Assembly: GCF_026626635.1 (NCBI RefSeq)
Contig: NZ_JAPNKA010000001.1
Location: 2,294,001 to 2,358,000 of the forward strand
DNA: 64,000 nt
From: Archangium lansingense
GTDB lineage: Bacteria; Myxococcota; Myxococcia; Myxococcales; Myxococcaceae
Direction of reading: 5' to 3'
Of the stretch, positions 30,415 to 40,156 are shown piece by piece. The translations under genes and the position numbers were made by a program. The notes under the pieces are model-generated. The model searched no databases. It worked only from the letters and a program-made list of their open reading frames with translations, and was not told the DNA's origin. Positions within the stretch are counted from its first letter, which is position 1. Each line of letters opens with the position of its first letter.

Positions 30415-33400
30415 TCACTGTCCCACCGGGGGGAGACGGATGCTCTCCACGGCGTGCTCGGCATAGTCTCGCCCCTTTGGGAGGTTGTGGATGTCTGGGC
30501 GGAAGTCTTTATTGTTGTCGGACCAGAGCCGAGGCCAGACGCGCAGCAGCAGCCCCCCGGCCGGTCGAGGATAGACGGCTACCATGTTGTAGCCATGGCT
30601 CGCGGGCACTCCAGCCGGCTGGTGGTCTCCATGCGCGGCCCCGGCGATGATACGCAACAGGTTGTTGCCCGAGCCCGCACGCAGTTCCTCGAGCTCGGCC
30701 TCGTGCACGTGGCCGGAAAGGTGGACATGGGCGTGGGACTTCATCCAGGACTCGGCCGCGCGCTGGTCAGCCAGCCAGCCCTCTCGCAGTGGGTGATGTG
30801 AGAGCACCAGCACGAGCTCGTCATCATCCGGCAGGGGATTCAGCGCGTGCCCCACTGCCTCCTTGCCGAGCTTCAGCTTTCCCTTGTCCTGGTCATCCGC
30901 CGACAGCATGGCGGTGTTGAGCCCCACCAGGCGGACGCGCAGCCCTCCTCGGGCCACCAGGCGGTGCATCCACGAAGCGAGTGAGGTGGTTGCCTCGGGC
31001 AGGCAGCCTGGCGCGAGCTGGGCCGCGAAGGCGAGGTAGCTCTCCATTCGCCGAGCAAGCAATCCCCTGTCGGTCTCGTTCTTGAGCACCTCATCCAGGT
31101 CGTCAGCGCCCTCACGCAAGCCCCGCATCAGCCGCTTGATGGTGGATTCCTTGTCCGCCGCGCGCTGGACGTCGTGGTTGCCCGGAACGGTGAATATTCT
31201 GCGCTCATCCAGGCCCGTGGCTTTGGCTACGCCCAACAGCCATTTCTTTGCCTCCCCGTACTGGCTGGGCTCTCCGCTGAAGGCGATGTCACCCGTCACC
31301 AGCAGCGCCTCCGGGCGTGGGAGTTGGCCCCGCTTCTGCTCTTCGACAATGTCCTTGTGGAGCGCGGAGAGCACGAGCTTCTGGTCCCACACATGCCCCG
31401 CCCCACCATGGCCGATGTGGATGTCGGACAGGTGGACCCAGGCGAAGAGCGGCTCGGGCGGTGGCTCGGTCTCTGGCCTTCGAGCGGCAGCGCGGGCCGG
31501 TGTAGAGGCGGGCGGTGACCTGGTGCCCTCGTGAGCGACATTCATTGGGCTCGCAGGCGTGGGGCTCGAGGTTCGGCTCTCTGCCGGGACTGCCTTTATC
31601 AGTTCCTCCCAAGCCAACACGTTCTGCTCCACGTCGCGGAAGTGGCAGATCTCATGCAGCAGATAGCCAGCGTGGATGTGTGGATCCTGGCGATCTCTCT
31701 CCTCTACGAGCCGGGCCCAGACCGGTCCCGACAGCGCCAGGCCCGACATCAGCCGGGCATACGCAGCGTGCGCTAGCATCAAAGCCCCAGCGGCTCCCGT
31801 GAGACGCCCGTGCTGAGAGGCATAGATGCGTGCATGCTCCTCCCAGGACAGCGAGACGACGTAGACGTCAAAGGGATTCTTCCGCGACCATTGGCGAGCG
31901 ACATCCTTCCAGTATTTACCACCACCTGGAGCCGCGACGGCGGCATGCCTCCCCAAGGAGAACAGATGGTTATTCGCGGCTATCGTTAGAGCGTCAACTA
32001 GGAGCAGTGGGATAGCCAGCGGGTTCTCAAATACGGCAGTAAGTTCCTCCCCTCCAGGGTCGAGTTCCAGATCGAAACGATTAGTCCGAAAGAAGAAATT
32101 GTAATCCCAGAATCGCCAATCCTGGAGCATGCGTATAAGATTTTCTTCGCTTGAGACGAACTGGGTCCACTGTTGCTCCCAATCTCCGCGTCCAGGATCA
32201 AGGCCGAAGTCGCGGCCGAAGTCGCGGCCGAAGTCGCTGTCGAAGGCGCCGTCGAAGTTGCGGACGAATTCGCTGCCGAAGTCACGGACGAATTCGCTGC
32301 CGAAGTCACGGACGAATTCGCGGCCGAAGTCACGGACGAATTCGCGGCCGAAGTCACGGACGAATTCGCTGCCGAAGTCACGGACGAAGTCGCGGCCGAA
32401 GTCACGGACGAAGTCGCTGCCGAAGTCGCGGACGAAGTCGCGGACGAAGTCGCTGCTGAAGTCGCGGACGAAGTCGCTGCTGAAGTCGCTGCTGAAGGCG
32501 CGGCTGAAGACTCTTGCTATGCCTGATATTGATATTTCAACTGAAGTGACGCGATTCATCTGGGCGCCGATGAATCGCTCCACCCATGCTTGCACGGCGG
32601 ACTCCAAGACCGAGCTTGACATGGTGGAACTCTCCACCTGCTCGGCCGCAAGAGCTGGATTCAAGAGAGAGTCCAACGTCCCAGCTGGAGGTTCGGGGAA
32701 GGCAGGACCAGCGAGCATCGCCGAGAGTGGAAACCCCACCTTATAAAATAGATTCTCACTCAGTATGCGCCCAGGCCGCACAAACAGGCTTGCCGCACTA
32801 CTCTTGCGATGAACGTCTGCGAAGGTCCTCCGCGATTGCAGCTCCATGAGGGTCTTCTTGTTCAGCACTGCCGTTGCAGCGCGGAGCGCCTTCTCCCCTG
32901 CCTTGTTGGAGTTGACGCCCAAGGCCCACTCTAGACTTGAGAGGTAGAGCCGCCTGCCATCCAGTGCGCTGAGGGCTACCTCCCAATCAGTAAGGGTGGC
33001 TCTCTCGGCCAGGAATACATCCATGCCCGGGGCCCCCATGAACGCAACGAGATCGGGGAGCATCTGCTCCCTGTTGCGGTGCCCCTCGAGCCAGGCTGTA
33101 GCCTCGGCGGGGAACTCGAGCAGCCTTGTCCGCAGATGCAGGGCGGCGACGGCACGGGCGGGGTTTTCCTGCTTACAAGCCTCGTCCAGCAGCTCTTTGA
33201 GCCTCTTTCGGGCCTTCTCTTCCTCCGCGAAAAGCTTGATCTCCTCGAGCGCGGAGAACCACGTGCCTCGCTCCTGCGGCGAGTCCACCCAAGACCCGAT
33301 GGCCCTCTTGAGGATCGTGTCCTGGTCGCCCGAGCTGAAGTCGAGGTTGTCCCGCAGGGCTCGTGCCAGCATCAACCAACCCTGAGAGGGGCCTCCGCGC

Positions 33401-35400
33401 TCAAGATGGCGCAGCACCGCCCCCACAATGGTGTCGAAGCCGCTGGTCCCCCCCTGTTCAAAGCGAACGATGTAGAGGCGGAGCAACAGGACTTCCTCCC
33501 AGGCGGAGAGCCCCAGGTGTTTGATGAAGAAGGTGGGGTTGTCGTGCAGCTCGGGCTGGCAGGTAAAGACCCAGGCCGCCAGATACTCCTGGAATGAGAG
33601 GTGGATGAACGAGAGCTGGTCTCCTCCCCGGTCGAGCAGCAGCCCCGTCTGATCGCTGATGTAGTCGAGGAAATTCTTCATCTCCTCGCGGGCCTCACCT
33701 GGCGTGAGCCCAGGACGCTCGCGCCTACCCAGTGCGAGGTGGCGGTTGGCGAGGCTCTCGAGCGCATCCGGGCGGGAGATGAGGCCCCGGCTGTCCTCGT
33801 CCTCTCCCTGCTGGTTACGCTCCTGTACGTGGAGTGCGAGATGGGCGAGGTAGTCCTTCTGGGTCTGGATTGGCAGGTTCAGCCGGCTGAAGGCATGGGG
33901 CGCTTGCTCGTCTTCCCCGTACTTGGCCTCTTGCCATGTCTTGAGCAGCATCTCTGTGCACTTGGAGTAGAGCTCGCCTCGATCCTTTGGCAGCCTCTTG
34001 GTCCCCTGGTGGATGAACGCCATCAGCGTGAGCAGGAGCGGGTTGCCCGCGAGGCGGCGGACGCTCGGGGTCCGCTGCACGGCTCGGTGCAGCGAGTCCG
34101 TGAACTCAGCGCGCTCTCGCTCATTGTGAGGACACTGCAGGGTGTACCAGCGGTGGATGAAGTCCCCGACCTGGGCGTCATCCAGCCGCCCGAGACGCAC
34201 GTGCTCGAGCTCGCTCGCTGGGAGTCGAACGTCCGGCGTGTATCCGTAGATTCGCGAGGTGACCCAGACCGGGCACTGCGGGTACTCCGAGCGGAAGGAG
34301 TTGATCATCCCAGCAATCCGGTGCCGGGCCGCCGCGCTGCCCACCTCGTCGAGGCCATCAAAAAGGACGACCGCCTCGCCCATTCTCAGGGCGGCGTCGA
34401 AGAAGTGGGAGTGGGCCTGCTCGAGGCTGAAGTCAGTCTGGGCGTGGCGGACCAGGTACTCCAAGATCGAGAGACCGCCGCCTTGCTCGCTTCGTTCCCG
34501 CACGAATTGTCGGAGCGAGACGAGGATGGGCACGGTGCGGGGGGCAGGGGTGAAGCCCTCCAGCTCCGCCTCGCCCGCGAGCAGCAAGGACAGGAACGCG
34601 AGCAGGGTGGACTTGCCCGCTCCCGGGTCTCCCAGGACTACGACCGACTTGCGCTCGGCGAGCAGACTCGCGAGGGGAGCGGCCCGGTGCTGCCCGTCCT
34701 CGCTCAGGAAGCGCAGCGGTACGAAGAGATCGCGCAGGGGGATCTCCGTGCGTGCATCCCGCTCGCGAAGCGTCTCCGGCGGCAGTCCCAGCGTCCGCAG
34801 GTGGCGGTGCCTCTGCACCACCTTCGCCTGGTAGCTGAGGGCGAACTGTCTGAAGTCCAGGCCGAGGCGATCCTCTGGGAGCAGCCCAGCCGCGTGCGGG
34901 TAGTAGCGGGCGAACAGCGACGGGAGCCGCATGAGCAGGTGCTCGAGCTCTGTTTGCCCCCAGTGGTGGACGGTGAGCTTGTGGGAGGCTCCCAGGTCCG
35001 AGAGCCACTCCCGCTCGGAAGGCTTGAGATCCCAGGGCGTCACGAGCACCCAGTGTCGAGGCTTTTTCCGCAGCCTGGAGACGCGCTCGAGTGAGTCCTT
35101 GATCTGCGCCGCCTTGGAGCCCTTGTGGATGTCCTCCCAGAGCCACTTGAACTGGAAGGCCACGGAGCCCTTGAGGCCCGGCACGCCTCTCTGGACCCAT
35201 CCGTCCAGCCCTCCGTCTCCGCCCGCGCCGCTCCTCGGCTCGTAGGCGAAGCCGTGGCTCTTGGCGTGCTGGAGCAGGAGCTGATGCATGAGCCGCTCGA
35301 ACTCATGGCCACCGGGGGCACCTCGGTCGATCCGCTCCGTCAAGGATGGAAGGGGGGGCGTCATGCGCGGGAAGTTACTGGGAGTTCGAGGGGCTTCCAA
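30415..35400 (-). CDS. Restriction-nuclease-like/NACHT/metallophosphoesterase STAND protein
   Basis: 1661 residues; an internal ATG at 35364 is an alternative start. Residues 30-130 form a restriction-endonuclease-like domain (FE at 34-35, D66 in GGLDGW, Q83-x-K85 in FQFKW). A NACHT NTPase follows, with Walker [10 protein letters not shown] at 257-265 and Walker [12 protein letters not shown] at 344-354, then helical repeats. Residues about 963-1065 are an octapeptide array of the (D/E)FVRDFG(S/R) type. A region with HEICH at 1249-1253 follows, then a Pro/Ala linker and a calcineurin-like phosphoesterase domain from 1320 ([33 protein letters not shown]). STAND NTPases with nuclease effectors (Avs, bNACHT) are antiphage sensors; this one has catalytic domains at both ends. 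First gene of a three-gene operon. Confidence 0.9.
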   Translation of the reverse strand: MEAPRTPSNFPRMTPPLPSLTERIDRGAPGGHEFERLMHQLLLQHAKSHGFAYEPRSGAGGDGGLDGWVQRGVPGLKGSVAFQFKWLWEDIHKGSKAAQIKDSLERVSRLRKKPRHWVLVTPWDLKPSEREWLSDLGASHKLTVHHWGQTELEHLLMRLPSLFARYYPHAAGLLPEDRLGLDFRQFALSYQAKVVQRHRHLRTLGLPPETLRERDARTEIPLRDLFVPLRFLSEDGQHRAAPLASLLAERKSVVVLGDPGAGKSTLLAFLSLLLAGEAELEGFTPAPRTVPILVSLRQFVRERSEQGGGLSILEYLVRHAQTDFSLEQAHSHFFDAALRMGEAVVLFDGLDEVGSAAARHRIAGMINSFRSEYPQCPVWVTSRIYGYTPDVRLPASELEHVRLGRLDDAQVGDFIHRWYTLQCPHNERERAEFTDSLHRAVQRTPSVRRLAGNPLLLTLMAFIHQGTKRLPKDRGELYSKCTEMLLKTWQEAKYGEDEQAPHAFSRLNLPIQTQKDYLAHLALHVQERNQQGEDEDSRGLISRPDALESLANRHLALGRRERPGLTPGEAREEMKNFLDYISDQTGLLLDRGGDQLSFIHLSFQEYLAAWVFTCQPELHDNPTFFIKHLGLSAWEEVLLLRLYIVRFEQGGTSGFDTIVGAVLRHLERGGPSQGWLMLARALRDNLDFSSGDQDTILKRAIGSWVDSPQERGTWFSALEEIKLFAEEEKARKRLKELLDEACKQENPARAVAALHLRTRLLEFPAEATAWLEGHRNREQMLPDLVAFMGAPGMDVFLAERATLTDWEVALSALDGRRLYLSSLEWALGVNSNKAGEKALRAATAVLNKKTLMELQSRRTFADVHRKSSAASLFVRPGRILSENLFYKVGFPLSAMLAGPAFPEPPAGTLDSLLNPALAAEQVESSTMSSSVLESAVQAWVERFIGAQMNRVTSVEISISGIARVFSRAFSSDFSSDFVRDFSSDFVRDFVRDFGSDFVRDFGRDFVRDFGSEFVRDFGREFVRDFGREFVRDFGSEFVRDFGSEFVRNFDGAFDSDFGRDFGRDFGLDPGRGDWEQQWTQFVSSEENLIRMLQDWRFWDYNFFFRTNRFDLELDPGGEELTAVFENPLAIPLLLVDALTIAANNHLFSLGRHAAVAAPGGGKYWKDVARQWSRKNPFDVYVVSLSWEEHARIYASQHGRLTGAAGALMLAHAAYARLMSGLALSGPVWARLVEERDRQDPHIHAGYLLHEICHFRDVEQNVLAWEELIKAVPAESRTSSPTPASPMNVAHEGTRSPPASTPARAAARRPETEPPPEPLFAWVHLSDIHIGHGGAGHVWDQKLVLSALHKDIVEEQKRGQLPRPEALLVTGDIAFSGEPSQYGEAKKWLLGVAKATGLDERRIFTVPGNHDVQRAADKESTIKRLMRGLREGADDLDEVLKNETDRGLLARRMESYLAFAAQLAPGCLPEATTSLASWMHRLVARGGLRVRLVGLNTAMLSADDQDKGKLKLGKEAVGHALNPLPDDDELVLVLSHHPLREGWLADQRAAESWMKSHAHVHLSGHVHEAELEELRAGSGNNLLRIIAGAAHGDHQPAGVPASHGYNMVAVYPRPAGGLLLRVWPRLWSDNNKDFRPDIHNLPKGRDYAEHAVESIRLPPVGQ
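32207..32512 (-). repeat. 24-bp in-frame repeat array encoding DF-octapeptides
   Basis: About a dozen units of 24 bp and shorter 12-bp sub-units, all in frame with the NACHT gene. The best conserved part is 32278-32421. On the minus strand it reads as repeated [16 protein letters not shown] and similar. All other frames are also open here, a consequence of the repeat composition. Copy number could change without breaking the gene. Confidence 0.9.
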
Positions 35401-35589
35401 TGGCTCAGCCGCCGGCTTTCACTCCCTCCGCGTTACCATGCGGGCTGGTTGATGGGCTTGTCGCAGGCGGCGAAGCACCAATGCTGCTGATGGACGAGGC
35501 CAGGAGGAGGCGAGCCGGTCCCCGGGAGAGTACCGGCACACCTCGGACATGGCTCTACCCGGCGGAGTGGGCCTGACGCGCGACAATGA
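35401..35589. other. Upstream region of the NACHT operon
   Basis: Between the NACHT start and the SDR fragment I see no complete gene. It must contain the operon promoter, but I could not pick out a convincing -35/-10 pair. Confidence 0.4.
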
Positions 35590-35680
35590 ATGGCGCTGAC
35601 CAAGGTGCTTTCCAAAGAACTCGGGCCGGACAACATCCGCGTCAATGCCGTGCTCGTGGGGATGATCGTCCTGGGGGGAG
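35590..35680 (+). pseudogene. Fragment of a short-chain dehydrogenase/reductase gene
   Basis: Thirty codons read ALTKVLSKELGPDNIRVNAV and then LVGMIVLGG, the segment after the catalytic YxxxK helix in SDR enzymes, where the usual text is (S)KELGP..IRVNAV.PG. There is a stop codon directly before it and no Rossmann nucleotide-binding or catalytic part in the vicinity. It runs straight into the duplicated carboxyltransferase 5' sequence at 35675. It is a remnant, consistent with rearrangement at this junction. Confidence 0.75.
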
Positions 35681-35745
35681 CCTTTTCCGTGGTTCCGTCT
35701 GGATTGCGAGGGATGATCGTCACTTCTGGACGTCCAGAAGTGACG
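35675..35745. repeat. Degenerate direct copy of the carboxyltransferase 5' region
   Basis: 35675-35699 matches 25962-25986 at 24 of 25 bases, and 35711-35743 matches 26066-26098 at 32 of 33 bases, in the same order and orientation. The copy lacks roughly 68 bp present in the left one, including the start codon. The two copies bracket the 9.7-kb NACHT/toxin segment. Confidence 0.8.
35718..35745. repeat. 28-bp perfect palindrome, right copy
   Basis: CGTCACTTCTGGAC followed immediately by its exact reverse complement. One base differs from the left copy at 26073-26100, and that base makes this copy fully symmetric. Confidence 0.88.
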
Positions 35746-35805
35746 CGTGCTCGTACCCCTCGATTCTTCACGCCGGGTCGCCGGCATAGCAGCATTCCCA
35801 GCCGT

Positions 35806-36012
35806 ATGACTCATCGCGTTGTCGGACGATTCCCCCGGAGTACCTGGCGGTGCACGCGCTTGTGCGTGCTGGCCCTGGCGGTGAGCGTGCTGCTGGTGGG
35901 ATGCGCCACGGCGGCACCGCCCATGAGTGAGGCGGTAGAGGATGGGGAGGCCCGGGTCTTCGCTACCCCTGCCTACGGACTTCTCTTGAAGCGGTTTGGA
36001 GTCATCCTATGA
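35806..36012 (+). CDS. Short lipoprotein, possibly a truncated SitA-like toxin
   Basis: 68 residues from the ATG at 35806. It has a basic n-region, a hydrophobic segment and the lipobox LLVGC (Cys29 or so), followed by only about 38 residues (ATAAPPMSEAVEDGEARVFATPAYGLLLKRFGVIL) before the stop. The stop overlaps the start of the DUF2019 gene (ATGA). Myxobacterial SitA-type outer-membrane-exchanged toxins are lipoproteins encoded directly before a small immunity gene, so this looks like the anchor end of such a toxin that has lost its C-terminal toxin domain. That is inference; it may also be a genuine small lipoprotein. Confidence 0.6.
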   Translation: MTHRVVGRFPRSTWRCTRLCVLALAVSVLLVGCATAAPPMSEAVEDGEARVFATPAYGLLLKRFGVIL

Positions 36013-36383
36013 AAAAGGCGCAGTGGAAGACTCTCTCGACGGAACGTCTGGTCGAGGAATTTGGAACCCTGTCCGCCGAGCATGGACGTGACATCGAAGG
36101 GGCAAAGCCCAAGGCAGCCAATCGCAAGTTCGACGTCCTCGTGGCGATCCGTAGGGAGTTGAGGGAGCGAGGCCCCGAGGCACAGCGGCAACTACTGAAG
36201 TTGATGGATTCTCCTGAGCCAGGAACTCGCTACTGGGTTGCCTCGTATGCGCTCGAGTTCGCCCCCAGCGAAGCAGAGCTCGTGCTTGCCGAGCTCGCGA
36301 AAATCCCCAGGAGCTTTGTGGGCTTCACCGCGGAGCTGACGCTGCAGCAATGGAAGGCGGGCACCTTCAATCCCGCTCTTTGA
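36009..36383 (+). CDS. DUF2019 domain protein (putative immunity protein)
   Basis: 124 residues, cytoplasmic, helical. The sequence LVEEFGTLSAEHGRDIEGAKPKAANRKFDVLVAIRRELRERG followed by SPEPGTRYWVASYALEFAPSEAELVLAELA is the DUF2019 pattern, a HEAT-like family frequently found beside polymorphic toxins. It is coupled to the preceding short lipoprotein by a 4-bp overlap. If the toxin half is gone, this is an orphan immunity gene that could still protect against incoming toxin from kin. Function inferred from family context. Confidence 0.75.
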   Translation: MKKAQWKTLSTERLVEEFGTLSAEHGRDIEGAKPKAANRKFDVLVAIRRELRERGPEAQRQLLKLMDSPEPGTRYWVASYALEFAPSEAELVLAELAKIPRSFVGFTAELTLQQWKAGTFNPAL

Positions 36384-36425
36384 TTATTGGCCGGGCCTTG
36401 GATGTGCGCGCTTCCGGCGTAATCC

Positions 36426-37835
36426 TCAAGGCGCGGCGGGCAGCGTCCAGAGGGTAGAGAAGCGGTGGCCTCCGGAGGTGCTGTCGAGCCAGCCCGAGAT
36501 GCGCTCGCTCCGGGCCAGCAGCGGCCCCAACTCCAGCCCCACGGTGAAGAGGCCAGCGAGCTGCTGGTCGGAGACGACATCCATCAGCGACACCTGATTC
36601 AACCCGCTCGCCAGCCGCTTCGGGTCCACGGTGAAGTCCACCGCGTGCGGCAGCTTCGCGCCCCCCTGCGGCAGCGCTGTCTGGAGCGCCTGGACCACCG
36701 CCTCGTCATTGCCCACCACGAGTTGCTTGCCCTTCAGTCGGACGAAGAGGGTGCCCCCCTTCACGTCCAGCGCGTACCCGTCCTCCAGCGCCCTCGCGCC
36801 CGGGAACTTCGCCACCGGGGCGAGTGCGGTCTTCATCGCCGCGGCGTCCATCACCTCGGCGGCGACTGCCTGACGCATGGCGAAGAAGCGACCCTCGGGC
36901 GTGCGCAGGCTGGGGCGCGACTTCACGCTGTCCACCGCTACCAGCACGTTGCCCGTGAGGCGCTCGGCCACCGCCCGCGACACCGAGGACACCTCTGCCG
37001 GGGGACAGGCGGGGCATGCCTGCTGGATGAGCGCGCGTACGCTCGCTACCGCCTGGCTCACCCCGGCTGGTGCCACCCGCGCCCGCGAGAAGAGCATCCC
37101 CTCGGGCTTCATCGTCCCGTAGGGGCTCGTCCCCGTTGTCTGGAAGGGCGGCAGCGGAAGCTGTGTGGCGGTCCCCTCCAGTCGCAGCTCGGTGGCACTT
37201 CCGTCCATGCCCACCACCATGCCGCGCCCGGGCATCAGCACGTAGATGGCGCCGGGAAGCTGCGCCAGCCGAGCGTCCGGCTTGGGCGGACTGCCCACCA
37301 GCCGCGAGGTCTCCTTCTGCATCGCCGCGCCCTGTCCATCATCGACGAATCCCCCGCTCGGGGTCGTGAAGGCGCACGCCTCCTGGCCCTTCAGGGCATA
37401 GCCGGCATGGCCACCGGACTCGCGCGGGATGAGCACCCGGGTGACCCCGTTGAGGATTGTCGGCTTCGCCTCTGTCTTGCCACTGCCGGAGATCAGCACC
37501 GCGGCGGCCTTCTCCTGGAAGAGCTTCGGGTCCGTCAGTCGCGTGCAGGAGATGCGGCCATTGGAGCGAAGAGAGACGGTCAGGGGGCCGGTGGGGTCGA
37601 TTCCCAGGCTCTTGAGGCTGTCCGGCTGGCTGGGGTCGAGCGAGAGGAAGGGGTGCAGCTCCGCGAACCAGACGACGGGCCGCAGCAGGGCGGCGTACTG
37701 TCCCGCCCGGTCGAGGAAGGCGGTGACTCCCTGGAGCGCGTCCAGCCGCGGGATGTGGACGACAGTCCCCGAGGAGGTGGCAGCGCGGGGCGCGGGGGCG
37801 GCGGCGAGCGAGGCCGCGAGGACGAGGGAGAGCAT
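36426..37835 (-). CDS. Exported protein of unknown function
   Basis: 469 residues from the ATG at 37835, where a compact signal peptide begins (MLSLVLAASLAAAPAPRAA). The frame is open further upstream, but that extension would bury the signal peptide. The mature protein is soluble and resembles no family I can name. It has a repeated architecture of beta-rich stretches with phrases such as FAELHPFLSLDPSQPDSLKSLGIDPTGP and AKFPGARALEDGYALDVKGGTLFVRLKGKQLVVGNDEAVVQAL, somewhat like DUF3352-type periplasmic proteins. Two Cys in ACPACPP could form a redox or metal site. It is divergent from the oligopeptidase gene, about 180 bp away. Confidence 0.8.
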   Translation of the reverse strand: MLSLVLAASLAAAPAPRAATSSGTVVHIPRLDALQGVTAFLDRAGQYAALLRPVVWFAELHPFLSLDPSQPDSLKSLGIDPTGPLTVSLRSNGRISCTRLTDPKLFQEKAAAVLISGSGKTEAKPTILNGVTRVLIPRESGGHAGYALKGQEACAFTTPSGGFVDDGQGAAMQKETSRLVGSPPKPDARLAQLPGAIYVLMPGRGMVVGMDGSATELRLEGTATQLPLPPFQTTGTSPYGTMKPEGMLFSRARVAPAGVSQAVASVRALIQQACPACPPAEVSSVSRAVAERLTGNVLVAVDSVKSRPSLRTPEGRFFAMRQAVAAEVMDAAAMKTALAPVAKFPGARALEDGYALDVKGGTLFVRLKGKQLVVGNDEAVVQALQTALPQGGAKLPHAVDFTVDPKRLASGLNQVSLMDVVSDQQLAGLFTVGLELGPLLARSERISGWLDSTSGGHRFSTLWTLPAAP

Positions 37836-38014
37836 GGCCTCGCGTGAGAGCAGCGCGCCCGGTGCCCTGTCAAGGTGAAGTCCCGGGGCATGTCTGTTCC
37901 CCTCCAACGTCCCGGAGGTCTCCCTGGGGCGGGGGACGTGCACTCCCTGACTGCCCGCCCGGCATCCCCTTCGTGATTGCTGCCAATCGCGAACGGCTGC
38001 CCTAACGTCAGCGG

Positions 38015-40150
38015 GTGATGACTGCGACCATTGCCGACAATCCGCTGCTTCAGAACGAAGGACTTCCGAAGTTCGACCGCATCCGCCCGGAGCATGTCGA
38101 GCCGGCCATTCGCGAGCTGCTGGCGCGCCTGAATGCCGACCTCGATGCCCTCGAGCGGGACGTCCAGCCCACGTGGGAGGGGGCGGTGGCGCGCCTGTCC
38201 GCCATTACCGAGCCGCTTGGCCTCGCCTGGGGCGCGGTGAACCACCTCATGGGCGTGCAGAACAGCCCCGAGCTCCGCCAGGCCCACTCCGCCGTCGAGG
38301 GGGACGTCGTCGAGTCCCTCATGCGCATCAGCCAGAGCGTGCCCCTCTATCGGGCACTCAAGGCCCTGCGCGAGGGGCCGGAGTGGAAGAAGCTCGACGC
38401 GGCCCAGCACCGGGTCATCGAGGCCTCCATCCGCGACGCCGAGCTATCCGGTGTGGGCCTGGAGGGCAAGGCCCGCGAGCGCTTCCAGGCCATCGAGCGC
38501 GAGCAGGCCGATCTCTCCACCCGCTTCACCAACAACGTCATCGACGCCAACAAGGCCTGGTCCATGACGCTCACGAAGCCCGAGGAGGTGGAGGGCCTGC
38601 CGCCCAGCGCGCTGGCCATGGCCGCCTACATGGCGATGGAGGGACTGGCCGAGGGAGCCCCCGAGCCCACCCCTGAGAATGGGCCTTGGCGCATCACCCT
38701 GGATGCTCCCAGCTACGTGCCCTTCCTCGAGCACTCGCGCCGGCCGGAGCTGCGCGAGAAGCTCTACCGCGCCTTCGTTACCCGCGCCTCCTCGGGAGAC
38801 CAGGACAACGGTCCGCTCATCGAGCGCATCCTCTCGCTGCGCCTGGAGAAGTCGCGCCTGCTCGGCTACCCGTCCTATGCCGAGGTCAGCCTCGCGGCGA
38901 AGATGGCGCCCGGCGTGCAGGCCGTCGAGAAGCTGCTCGGTGAGCTGCGCGACGCCGCCCGCTCGCGCGCCCGCGCCGAAAACACCGAGCTGACCGAGTA
39001 CGCCCGCCGCAAGACGGGCAATGCCTCGCTCGAGCTGAAGCTCTGGGACGTGCCCTTCTGGGCCGAGCGCCTGCGCGAGGAGCGCTACGCCTACACCGAC
39101 GAGGAGCTCCGGCCGTATTTCGCGCTGCCGCGCGTGCTGGACGGCCTGTTCGACACCGCGAAGCGGCTCTTCGGCGTCACGGTGCGCGCCGCCAACGGGG
39201 AAGTTCCCGTGTGGGACCCGAGCGTGCAGTTCTTCCGCGTGGCCGACGAGTCCGGCAAGGACATCGCCGCCTTCTACCTGGACCCCTACAGCCGCCCGGC
39301 CACCAAGCGCGGCGGGGCGTGGATGAATGGTGCGCTCGACCGCAAGCGCAAGCCGGATGGGAGCCTGCGGCTGCCGGTGGCCTACCTCGTCTGCAACGCC
39401 ACGCCGCCCGTGGGCAACAAGCCCGCGCTCCTCACCTTCCGTGAGGTGGAGACGCTCTTCCACGAGTTCGGCCACGGCCTGCAGCACATGCTCACCCGCG
39501 TGGACTACCCCGAGGCCGCGGGCATCAACAACGTGGAGTGGGACGCCGTGGAGCTGCCCAGCCAGTTCATGGAGAACTGGTGCTTCCACGAGGAGACGCT
39601 CTCCCGGCTGGCCCGCCACGTGGACACCGGAGAGTCGCTGCCCAAGCACCTGCAGGACAAGATTCGCGCGGGGCGCATCTACCGCGCCGCCTCCATGTCG
39701 CTGCGCCAGGTGTACTTCGCCACGCTGGACCTGGAGCTGCACCACCGCTACCAGCCCGGAGGGGACGGACAGGCCGGCTTCCTCGAGGTGCAGAAGCGCG
39801 TGGCCCGGGAGAACACCGTGCTCCCGCCGCTGCCGGAGGACCGCTTCCTCTGCGCCTTCACCCACATCTTCGCGGGCGGTTACGCCGCGGGCTACTACAG
39901 CTACAAGTGGGCCGAGGTGCTCTCCGCGGATGCCTTCTCCGCCTTCGAGGAGGCGGGGTTGTCCGATGCGCAGGCGCTGTCCCGCACCGGGCGGCGCTTC
40001 CGCGACACCGTGCTCGCGCTCGGCGGCAGCCGTCACCCGCTGGATGTCTTTCAGGAGTTCCGCGGCCGCGCTCCCAGCACCCAGCCCCTGCTCAAGCAGA
40101 CGGGCCTGCTGGAGACGCAGGAGCTCGAGTCGACGGCGCCGATGATGTAG
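38015..40150 (+). CDS. prlC: Oligopeptidase A-type M3 metallopeptidase
   Basis: 711 residues, full length for the PrlC/OpdA/Dcp family, no signal peptide. The zinc site is FHEFGH (H483, E484, H487), with the third ligand in the ENWCFHEETL helix downstream. Other family blocks are LPKFDRIRPEHVEPAI at the N-terminus and YYSYKWAEVLSADAFSAFEE near the end. It hydrolyses short peptides, including cleaved signal peptides, in the cytoplasm. There are two ATG codons in a row (38015, 38018); either can serve. Confidence 0.95.
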   Translation: MMTATIADNPLLQNEGLPKFDRIRPEHVEPAIRELLARLNADLDALERDVQPTWEGAVARLSAITEPLGLAWGAVNHLMGVQNSPELRQAHSAVEGDVVESLMRISQSVPLYRALKALREGPEWKKLDAAQHRVIEASIRDAELSGVGLEGKARERFQAIEREQADLSTRFTNNVIDANKAWSMTLTKPEEVEGLPPSALAMAAYMAMEGLAEGAPEPTPENGPWRITLDAPSYVPFLEHSRRPELREKLYRAFVTRASSGDQDNGPLIERILSLRLEKSRLLGYPSYAEVSLAAKMAPGVQAVEKLLGELRDAARSRARAENTELTEYARRKTGNASLELKLWDVPFWAERLREERYAYTDEELRPYFALPRVLDGLFDTAKRLFGVTVRAANGEVPVWDPSVQFFRVADESGKDIAAFYLDPYSRPATKRGGAWMNGALDRKRKPDGSLRLPVAYLVCNATPPVGNKPALLTFREVETLFHEFGHGLQHMLTRVDYPEAAGINNVEWDAVELPSQFMENWCFHEETLSRLARHVDTGESLPKHLQDKIRAGRIYRAASMSLRQVYFATLDLELHHRYQPGGDGQAGFLEVQKRVARENTVLPPLPEDRFLCAFTHIFAGGYAAGYYSYKWAEVLSADAFSAFEEAGLSDAQALSRTGRRFRDTVLALGGSRHPLDVFQEFRGRAPSTQPLLKQTGLLETQELESTAPMM

Positions 40151-40156
40151 CGCGCC

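Noticed and set aside
32129..32746. Plus-strand open frames across the octapeptide array
   Set aside because: All frames are open because of the repeat unit; the minus-strand frame is continuous with the NACHT and phosphoesterase domains.
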